Of a DNA stretch of 11,450 nucleotides, positions 6,603 through 11,450 are shown piece by piece; position 1 is the first letter of the stretch, and each line of letters begins with the position of its first letter. This stretch comes from Bifidobacterium breve (GTDB taxonomy: Bacteria > Actinomycetota > Actinomycetes > S36-B12): contig CAMCYV010000030.1 in NCBI GenBank assembly GCA_945885645.1, forward strand, positions 1 through 11,450, read 5' to 3'. Below the pieces are notes generated by a model that had not been told where the DNA came from, did no database searches, and saw nothing but the letters and a program-made list of their open reading frames with translations. The position numbers and the translations under genes were made by a program.

Positions 6603-7390
6603 CAGGCGTCGACCTCTGTCCCCAGATAAGCGGCAAGTACGGCCGGATTCTTGCGCACCTCATCTGGGCTTCCGACTGCAATTACCTTGCCGGCATCAAG
6701 TACCCAAATCAGATCGCACACTTCCATAACTAATTCCATGTGATGTTCCACCAGCAGGACCGTGCGCTCGGGAGTCCAGCTTCGAATCATGCGGCCAAGC
6801 TCTGCCATGTCTGCAGCACTGATGCCACCGGCAGGTTCATCGAGTAAGAGAACTTTGGGATTCGAGATTAAACTTCGCGCAATTGCCACCCGCTTTTGAA
6901 CCGGATATGGCAGTTCTCCGGGATAACGGTCAGCAGCATCAGCGATTCCAAACTCGGTCATGACTTCCAGGGCCTCACCGCGCAACTTATTTTGCGCTGA
7001 GTCGGCCCATGGTGCTCCAAGCGAGTCTGCAAAAATTCCGCTCTTTATGCGTGAAGAACCACCCAGCATTACGTTCTCGAGTGCGGTGAGAGATGCGAAC
7101 AGCCCAACCCCTTGTAATGTGCGCGAAATCCCCAGCTTGGTTAGATGATGGGTTTGGATGTGCTTAAGTTTTTTGCCATTAAATCGCACGGTGCCTTCAT
7201 CAGGGGTGAGAAAACCACTCATGATGTTGAAGACCGTTGTCTTGCCGGCACCGTTAGGTCCAATCAGACCGGTGACTGCACCTTCTGGGACACCAATGCT
7301 CACGTCATCGAGGATTTTAAGACCACTAAGCGTGATGCTGATATTTTCGAGCGCAAGTAACGGATGGGTTAAAGGAAGAACGTATTTCAC
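6602..7390 (-). CDS. livG: Liv-type ABC transporter ATP-binding protein LivG, unusual signature motif
   Basis: The 262-residue ATPase has Walker A GPNGAGKTT (44-52), Q-loop Gln93 in TLQGVGLF, Walker B LLLDEP (181-186) and the H-loop EHH (215-217). It has the LivG-like C-terminal GSPDEVRKNPAVLAAYLG. The ABC signature, expected as something like LSYGQ, reads LPYPV (160-164), so the glycine that normally contacts ATP across the dimer is Pro163 (codon CCG). It is the first gene of the transporter block. The GTG start at 7390 has only a weak ribosome site (GGGATG), but no ATG in frame lies nearby and homology begins at LLALENISI (residue 11). LivF keeps a canonical signature, so one of the two composite ATP sites should be intact. 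Confidence 0.93.
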   Translation of the reverse strand: MKYVLPLTHPLLALENISITLSGLKILDDVSIGVPEGAVTGLIGPNGAGKTTVFNIMSGFLTPDEGTVRFNGKKLKHIQTHHLTKLGISRTLQGVGLFASLTALENVMLGGSSRIKSGIFADSLGAPWADSAQNKLRGEALEVMTEFGIADAADRYPGELPYPVQKRVAIARSLISNPKVLLLDEPAGGISAADMAELGRMIRSWTPERTVLLVEHHMELVMEVCDLIWVLDAGKVIAVGSPDEVRKNPAVLAAYLGTEVDA

Positions 7391-7432
7391 GTGTGTGGTT
7401 CATCCCTTCGTATGGTCGGCCCAGGAGCGAGA

Positions 7433-7461
7433 TACATATTAACGCTCAAGTCTGCATTCAA
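7433..7461 (-). promoter_or_regulatory. possible promoter for the livGFHM block
   Basis: On the minus strand TTGAAT (7461-7456) and TATGTA (7438-7433) are separated by 17 bases, and the second box lies about 42 bases before the livG start. The match is moderate. A second TTGACC (7476-7471) lies a little upstream without a good partner. The position just after the hairpin that closes the ribosomal-protein genes supports a promoter here. Confidence 0.4.
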
Positions 7462-7518
7462 TTACTTGTTTGGTCAATGTGAATCGCAAATGTTGTAGTT
7501 TAGTTTTCACCGTAATGA

Positions 7519-7554
7519 ATGAAGCCCGTGCACCAGATGGCACACGGACTTCAT
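7519..7554 (-). terminator. strong hairpin after rplA, probable terminator
   Basis: GAAGCCCGTGCACC (7521-7534) pairs with GGCACACGGACTTC (7539-7552) over 14 positions including G-U pairs, around a four-base loop. Two further A-T pairs extend the stem to 7519-7554. It starts about 17 bases after the rplA stop codon. The downstream tail (ATTCATTACGG) is only mildly T-rich, so it could be an inefficient terminator or a stability hairpin. Confidence 0.55.
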
Positions 7555-7571
7555 CGTTGAGAAAAAGTGGT

Positions 7572-8282
7572 TTACTCTTCTACGGTCAGAAGTGATCGGG
7601 TCCGGTTGGGATCGATCTGAATTCCCGGTCCCATGGATGAGGAGACGGTCGTTTTCTTGATGTAGCGACCCTTTGACGAGGATGGCTTCAACCGCAGGAT
7701 TTCATCGAGTGCGGCTCCGTAGTTCTCCACGAGTTGCTCCGGTGTGAAAGACGCCTTGCCGATGGGAAACTGCAGGTTGGAGTGCTTGTCAACGCGGAAT
7801 TCGATCTTTCCGCCCTTGATGTCGCTAACAGCTTTTGCCACGTCCATGGTGACAGTTCCGGTTTTAGGGTTGGGCATGAGACCACGTGGTCCAAGTACCT
7901 TGCCCAGTGTTCCCACCTTGCCCATGAGGTCTGGGGTGCACACCGCTGAATCAAAACCGGTCCAGCCGCCAGCCACCTTTGCGATCAAATCGTCTGAGCC
8001 AACAAAGTCGGCTCCCGCTGCACGGGCTTCATCGGCTTTTTCGCCGTTTGCGAAGACCAGCACAATTGCTGTCTTTCCGGTGCCGTGGGGCAGGTTCACA
8101 GTTCCACGAACGAGCTGGTCTGCCTTACGTGGGTCAACACCCAGTCGCATGGAAACTTCAATAGAAGAATCGAACTTGGTGACGGATGTTTCTTTCGCCA
8201 ATCGAGTCGCCTCAATCGGTGCATAGAGGTTATCTGCGTCAACCTTCAGGGCTGCCGCTTGGTACGCCTTGCTGCGCTTCAT
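7572..8282 (-). CDS. rplA: 50S ribosomal protein L1
   Basis: The 236-residue protein is full length for bacterial L1. It contains VDPRKADQLVRGTVNLPHGTG, the central KVGTLGKVLGPRGLMPNPKTGT, and the L1 signature region GGKIEFRVDKHSNLQFPIGK. L1 binds 23S rRNA at the mobile stalk near the E site, and in several bacteria it also represses its own mRNA. AAGGAG (8293-8288) precedes the ATG at 8282. It follows rplK by 108 bases that hold several hairpins and a short tandem repeat. Confidence 0.97.
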   Translation of the reverse strand: MKRSKAYQAAALKVDADNLYAPIEATRLAKETSVTKFDSSIEVSMRLGVDPRKADQLVRGTVNLPHGTGKTAIVLVFANGEKADEARAAGADFVGSDDLIAKVAGGWTGFDSAVCTPDLMGKVGTLGKVLGPRGLMPNPKTGTVTMDVAKAVSDIKGGKIEFRVDKHSNLQFPIGKASFTPEQLVENYGAALDEILRLKPSSSKGRYIKKTTVSSSMGPGIQIDPNRTRSLLTVEE

Positions 8283-8301
8283 ATCTGCTCCTTCGTTATG
8301 T

Positions 8302-8349
8302 GCAGGAATTTCCTGCGTGCAGGTTGTGGTGTGCGAGCCGCGCTGGCTC
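8302..8349 (-). promoter_or_regulatory. hairpin cluster before rplA, possible L1 control site
   Basis: One arm, CCTGC (plus strand 8312-8316), can pair with either of two GCAGG arms, at 8302-8306 or 8319-8323. The two small hairpins are therefore mutually exclusive, and the nearer one sits about ten bases from the rplA ribosome site. A further hairpin pairs GAGCC (8335-8339) with GGCTC (8345-8349). Structures just before an L1 gene suggest translational control, but no match to a known L1 operator was established. Confidence 0.35.
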
Positions 8350-8360
8350 TCCCACGTCTT

Positions 8361-8384
8361 GCTGGTCGTGCTGGTCGTGCTGGT
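8361..8384. repeat. short 9-bp tandem repeat between rplK and rplA
   Basis: The unit GCTGGTCGT occurs at 8361-8369 and 8370-8378, followed by a partial third copy GCTGGT (8379-8384), six bases before the end of rplK. It is non-coding and probably arose by slippage. No function is apparent. Confidence 0.8.
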
Positions 8385-8390
8385 GACACA

Positions 8391-8825
8391 TTATGCGGAA
8401 ACGGTAATTCCCATTTGACGTGCAGTTCCTTCGATGATCTTCATTGCGGCTTCAATGTCATTGGCATTGAGGTCTGGCATTTTGGTTTCCGCAATTTCAC
8501 GGACCTGCGACTTGCTGATGCTGCCGGCCTTCACTGATTGTGGAGTGCCGGAACCTTTTTCCAGACCTGCGGCCTTGAGAATCATGCGGGATGCTGGTGG
8601 AGTCTTCAAGATGAAGTCGAAAGAACGATCTTCATAGACCGTAATCTCAACGGGGACAATCGTGCCCTTTTGCGCTTCTGTTGCAGCGTTGTATGCCTTA
8701 CAGAAATCCATGATGTTCACACCGTGCTGACCCAGTGCTGGGCCAACGGGCGGAGCAGGGTTGGCTGCGCCGGCCGGAATTTGAAGCTTGATCAATCCGG
8801 TGACTTTCTTCTTCTTCGGTGCCAT
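8391..8825 (-). CDS. rplK: 50S ribosomal protein L11
   Basis: The 144-residue protein matches L11 from end to end. It has the lysine-rich start MAPKKKKVTGLIKLQI, the proline-rich PAPPVGPALGQHGVNIMDFC segment of the N-terminal domain, where thiostrepton-type antibiotics and EF-G act, and the RNA-binding C-terminal domain ending EGTARQMGITVSA. L11 binds the GTPase-associated region of 23S rRNA. The ATG at 8825 has AAGGA upstream. It lies 63 bases after nusG on the same strand, in the usual secE-nusG-rplK-rplA order. Confidence 0.97.
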   Translation of the reverse strand: MAPKKKKVTGLIKLQIPAGAANPAPPVGPALGQHGVNIMDFCKAYNAATEAQKGTIVPVEITVYEDRSFDFILKTPPASRMILKAAGLEKGSGTPQSVKAGSISKSQVREIAETKMPDLNANDIEAAMKIIEGTARQMGITVSA

Positions 8826-8888
8826 TGTGTTTCCTTCTTGTGTGGGCGGAGTTTCTTTGAGGGATGTAGTTGAGGGTTTTAGATGAAT

Positions 8889-9731
8889 TTAGTTGTTTGC
8901 ATCAATCTGACTGAAAGCTAGTTCGACGGGGGTCTCACGTCCGAAGATCTCGACCAAGCCTGTGACCTTTTGACCTTCGATGTTGATCTCCGAAATAATT
9001 GCATTCAAGGTTGCAAATGGGCCGTCGACAACGGTCACCGAGTCACCAACATTGAAATCAACACTGATTGGCGCAGCGGATGCCAATCCGCCACCGCCCT
9101 TGCCACCTACTGAGGCTGCCGCGATCTGCTTTTCGGGAACCGGAGCGAGAATTGCAATTACTTCATCGAGTGATAAAGGTGAGGGCGAATGGCCATGACC
9201 GACAAATCCGGTGACTCCCGGCGTGTGCCGCACAACTCCCCACGACTCGTCCGTTAGGTCCATGCGCACCAGGACGTATCCGGGGAACTTATTGCGGCGG
9301 ATCTGCTTGCGCATTCCACCTTTGATCTCGGTCACTTCTTCCATGGGAACTTCAACCTGGAAGATGTAATCCTCCATGTTGAGAGTTTGGCTGCGCGCTT
9401 CCAGGTTCCCCTTAACCTTGTTTTCGTAGCCTGCATAGCTGTGAATCACATACCAATCGCCGGGGGCAATACGCATGGAGATTGTGAATTCTTCAAGTGG
9501 ATCAATTTCGCCTTCTTCAGCTTCGGCTTCGGAGACAATTTCTTCTGCTTCGGCAACAACGGCAGCCTCAGCTTCGGATTCTTGCTCGTCCTCTGCGATT
9601 TCGTCAGCGACTAGTCCAGCGACCAATTCTTGAGCGAACGCCTCGACGTTTTCATCACTTTCGGGTGCGTCAGGTGCGAATGGATCCACGGGGATCGATT
9701 CGTTCTCATTCGACACATTCTCATTCGACAC
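8889..9731 (-). CDS. nusG: transcription termination/antitermination factor NusG with acidic N-terminal extension
   Basis: The NusG core starts near residue 91 (GDWYVIHSYAGYENKVKGNL) and includes RNKFPGYVLVRM, WGVVRHTPGVTGFVG and a C-terminal KOW domain (DFNVGDSVTVVDGPFATLNA to the end). NusG binds RNA polymerase and links it to Rho, NusE and the ribosome. Residues 1-86 form an acidic tail with about 29 Asp/Glu and no Lys, Arg or His, a form seen in actinobacterial NusG. A Gly-rich linker (about 208-222) joins the two domains. The start is GTG at 9731, with AAAGGAG ten bases upstream. The first ten codons consist of a duplicated 15-base unit, so a second GTG (9716) is a possible alternative start. 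secE precedes it by 59 bases. Confidence 0.95.
   Translation of the reverse strand: MSNENVSNENESIPVDPFAPDAPESDENVEAFAQELVAGLVADEIAEDEQESEAEAAVVAEAEEIVSEAEAEEGEIDPLEEFTISMRIAPGDWYVIHSYAGYENKVKGNLEARSQTLNMEDYIFQVEVPMEEVTEIKGGMRKQIRRNKFPGYVLVRMDLTDESWGVVRHTPGVTGFVGHGHSPSPLSLDEVIAILAPVPEKQIAAASVGGKGGGGLASAAPISVDFNVGDSVTVVDGPFATLNAIISEINIEGQKVTGLVEIFGRETPVELAFSQIDANN
9702..9731 (-). repeat. 15-bp tandem duplication at the start of nusG
   Basis: GTGTCGAATGAGAAT (9731-9717) is followed directly by GTGTCGAATGAGAAC (9716-9702), which differ only at the last base. The repeat encodes MSNENVSNEN and duplicates the GTG start codon in frame. It could give two translation starts. The single ribosome site fits the first better. 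Confidence 0.9.
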
Positions 9732-9790
9732 GAGTTGCTTACTCCTTTAGATACTTATGGCAGTGAGAGAAGTCCTATTGTTTTTGGGCT

Positions 9791-10039
9791 TTACCCAAAA
9801 ACGAACAGCACTCCCCTGGTGAAAACAAAGTCGTATAGGGCGACTATTCCTGACATCAGGAAAATGAAGAAAACTACGACGATCGTGTAGTTGACCAACT
9901 CATTTCGTGTTGGCCAAATAACTTTGCGAAGTTCGACTACAACTTGGCGGATAAACAGAGCAAGCCGCGAAAAGATGTTCTTTTTTTTCGCGTCAGAGCC
10001 ACCGCTGTCGCCCGCGGGCTTAGCGTCGGTGTCCACCAT
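9791..10039 (-). CDS. secE: preprotein translocase subunit SecE
   Basis: The 82-residue single-span SecE has a polar N-terminus with a Lys triplet (18-20), the family hallmark VVELRKVIWPTRNELVNYT (34-52), and one membrane segment (about 51-74). SecE clamps SecY in the SecYEG channel. ATG at 10039 is chosen because GGAG lies five bases upstream. An in-frame ATG at 10108 would add 23 poorly conserved, charged residues and lacks a ribosome site. tRNA-Trp lies upstream and nusG downstream, the normal actinobacterial order. Confidence 0.93.
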   Translation of the reverse strand: MVDTDAKPAGDSGGSDAKKKNIFSRLALFIRQVVVELRKVIWPTRNELVNYTIVVVFFIFLMSGIVALYDFVFTRGVLFVFG

Positions 10040-10131
10040 GTTTACTCCACTCGAGATCTTGTCGGACTCAGTCTTCTTCTTGCGGTCACACGTATTTCTT
10101 TCATGCATTTGCGCCGGCTTGCACCGGTTTG

Positions 10132-10204
10132 CAGGGCTGGAGGGACTTGAACCCCCAACCCCCGGTTTTGGAGACCGGTGCTCTACCAGTTGAGCTACAA
10201 CCCT
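10132..10204 (-). tRNA. trnW: tRNA-Trp (anticodon CCA)
   Basis: The 73-base minus-strand sequence folds into a full cloverleaf. The acceptor stem pairs AGGGTTG with CAGCCCT, the D-arm has GCTC/GAGC, the anticodon stem is CCGGT/ACCGG with loop CTCCAAA (anticodon CCA, tryptophan), and the T-arm is GGGGG-TTCAAGT-CCCTC. The discriminator base is G, and the 3' CCA is not encoded. Its place just before secE is common in actinobacteria. Confidence 0.97.
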
Positions 10205-10267
10205 TTAGTAGGCATGCTTGCGCAAGGACCTACCGCGGGACGAGAGTCTACGCTCTGCTCCACCCCT

Positions 10268-10301
10268 CACCCATGGGTGGGTCACGCATGGGTGGGTCAC
10301 G
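10268..10301. repeat. 15-bp perfect tandem duplication with an overlapping 12-bp palindrome
   Basis: CATGGGTGGGTCACG occurs twice head to tail (10272-10286 and 10287-10301). The first copy overlaps a perfect palindrome, CACCCATGGGTG (10268-10279). The element lies in the 128-base space between tRNA-Trp and the divergent aminotransferase gene, where promoters for both must lie. It may be a regulator-binding site or a slippage product. No clear -35/-10 pair was identified for either gene. Confidence 0.85.
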
Positions 10302-10332
10302 CTGAAATGAGTTCCCCTGACATTATTGAGCC

Positions 10333-11450
10333 ATGGCTACCTCACCGGCTCCCGGGAACCCTAAATCACATAATCGAATTTCAGCTCGGATCGGGGCTAT
10401 CACCGAATCTGCCACCCTTGCGGTCGATGCTCAAGCCAAGGCTCTTATCGCAGCGGGACGTCCGGTAATCGGTTTTGGAGCGGGTGAGCCAGACTTTCCC
10501 ACCCCCGACTACATCGTGGAGGCAGCCGTTGCCGCTTGTCGAGAGTCCAAATGGCACCGCTACACCCCAGCCGGTGGCTTGCCAGCTCTCAAAGAGGCCA
10601 TTGCCGCTAAAACCATTCGTGATTCCAACTTTGAGGTCTCGGCGAGCCAGATATTGATCACGAATGGAGGCAAGCAGGCCCTCTATAACGCTTTTGCCAC
10701 CCTTCTTGATCCAGGTGATGAAGTAATTTTGCCGGCTCCCTACTGGACAACCTACCCAGAATCGATCATGTTGGCTGGGGGCAAGCCCGTGATCGTTATG
10801 ACCGATGAAACGAGCGGTTACCGCGCAACAGTTGAGCAACTAGATGCTGCCCTCACCTCCGCCACCAAGGCGTTGGTTTTTGTCTCACCTTCCAATCCCA
10901 CAGGTGCGGTCTATTCACCGGAAATGGTTAAAGCAATAGGTGAATGGGCACTGGCAAAAGGCATTTGGGTTATTACCGACGAAATTTACGAACACCTTGT
11001 TTACGGAGACGCGATCTTTTCTTCGATGCCCACACTGGTGCCCGAGCTTGCCGAGCGTTGCGTTGTCATCAATGGTGTCGCAAAGACGTATGCCATGACC
11101 GGGTGGCGCGTCGGCTGGATGATCGCTCCCGCAGATGTCACAAAAGCGGCAACAAACTTGCAATCGCATTCAACCTCTAATGTGGCAAACGTGTCACAGG
11201 TTGCAGCCCTTGCGGCAGTGAACGGCAATCTTGACGCGGTTGATCAAATGCGCATTGCCTTCGATCGGCGACGCACGCTCATGGTTGACCTGCTCAATGC
11301 GATTCCCGGTGTGAGTTCTCCATTACCCGAAGGTGCTTTTTACGCATATCCTTCCGTTGCTGGCTTGATGAATAAATCAATTGGCGGAACCATCGCGCAA
11401 TCCTCAGCTGAACTTGCAGCAATTATTCTGGACAAAGCCGAAGTAGCGGT
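10333..11450 (+). CDS. aspC: class I pyridoxal-phosphate aminotransferase, aspartate aminotransferase-like (runs off the right edge)
   Basis: The frame is open from ATG 10333 to the window end (372 codons), just short of the roughly 400 usual for the family. Fold-type I features are present: GAGEPDFPTP near the N-terminus, substrate-loop YTPAGG, Asn188 in SPSNPTG, Asp216 and Tyr219 in TDEIYEH, the PLP lysine Lys251 in NGVAKTYAMTGWR, and Arg259 for cofactor phosphate. It should transfer amino groups between aspartate (or a similar amino acid) and 2-oxoglutarate. An in-frame stop two codons upstream makes this ATG the first possible start. The ribosome site is weak, so a leaderless mRNA is possible. 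An aminotransferase divergent from tRNA-Trp-secE is frequent in actinobacteria. Exact amino-acid specificity is not certain. Confidence 0.88.
   Translation, partial: MATSPAPGNPKSHNRISARIGAITESATLAVDAQAKALIAAGRPVIGFGAGEPDFPTPDYIVEAAVAACRESKWHRYTPAGGLPALKEAIAAKTIRDSNFEVSASQILITNGGKQALYNAFATLLDPGDEVILPAPYWTTYPESIMLAGGKPVIVMTDETSGYRATVEQLDAALTSATKALVFVSPSNPTGAVYSPEMVKAIGEWALAKGIWVITDEIYEHLVYGDAIFSSMPTLVPELAERCVVINGVAKTYAMTGWRVGWMIAPADVTKAATNLQSHSTSNVANVSQVAALAAVNGNLDAVDQMRIAFDRRRTLMVDLLNAIPGVSSPLPEGAFYAYPSVAGLMNKSIGGTIAQSSAELAAIILDKAEVA

Noticed and set aside
7744..8226. 160-codon plus-strand open frame
   Set aside because: It is a shadow of rplA on the opposite strand, with no start signal.
8361..8384. 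Short tandem repeat considered as a CRISPR fragment
   Set aside because: Units are 9 bp and contiguous with no spacers and no cas genes nearby.
10040..10108. Longer SecE starting at the ATG at 10108
   Set aside because: The extra 23 residues are not SecE-like and lack a ribosome site, while the ATG at 10039 has GGAG at good spacing.
10381..10839. 152-codon minus-strand open frame
   Set aside because: It is antisense to the well-supported aminotransferase gene and shows no protein family features.
1..11450. Mobile elements or phage defence systems
   Set aside because: No transposase, integrase, terminal inverted repeats, att duplication next to tRNA-Trp, or defence-type genes were seen; every sizeable coding region is accounted for by housekeeping or transport genes.

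Overview
The window carries an actinobacterial ribosomal-protein/transcription locus, read almost entirely on the minus strand. The diagnostic order is class I aminotransferase (divergent, plus strand) / tRNA-Trp(CCA) / secE / nusG / rplK / rplA / ... / rplJ. Actinomycetota is further supported by the long acidic N-terminal extension on NusG, the GTG starts and an L10-leader-type 5' UTR before rplJ. Base composition looks moderate (about half G+C by eye), which suggests a lineage below the usual high-GC range, possibly a small aquatic actinobacterium. The genus cannot be fixed from this sequence.

Layout from right to left, in the direction of minus-strand transcription: 10333-11450 (plus) is the start of an aspartate-aminotransferase-like PLP enzyme. 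10205-10332 is a divergent intergenic region with a perfect 15-bp tandem duplication and a 12-bp palindrome. 10132-10204 is tRNA-Trp. secE (9791-10039), nusG (8889-9731), rplK (8391-8825) and rplA (7572-8282) follow. A strong hairpin at 7519-7554 separates them from a six-gene block: livG, livF, livH, livM, a liv-type substrate-binding protein and a secreted alpha/beta hydrolase (379-7390). After a very strong terminator (328-365) comes an rplJ leader with a candidate attenuator, then the first codons of rplJ (1-86), which runs off the left edge.

Functionally, the ribosomal/Sec/NusG genes are housekeeping. The inserted block looks like one uptake module. LivG and LivF hydrolyse ATP, LivH and LivM form the membrane pore, the secreted binding protein delivers substrate, and the exported hydrolase could release that substrate outside the cell. 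The first four genes are tightly coupled (a 1-nt overlap, a 3-nt gap and a 4-nt overlap). The binding protein and hydrolase follow a 176-nt gap with its own possible promoter.

The most unusual observations are a roughly 117-residue, highly acidic insertion in an external loop of LivM with no basic residue; a binding protein whose signal peptide lacks a lipobox cysteine and whose C-terminus is basic; a LivG ABC signature in which the usual glycine is proline; and the placement of the whole module between rplA and rplJ.
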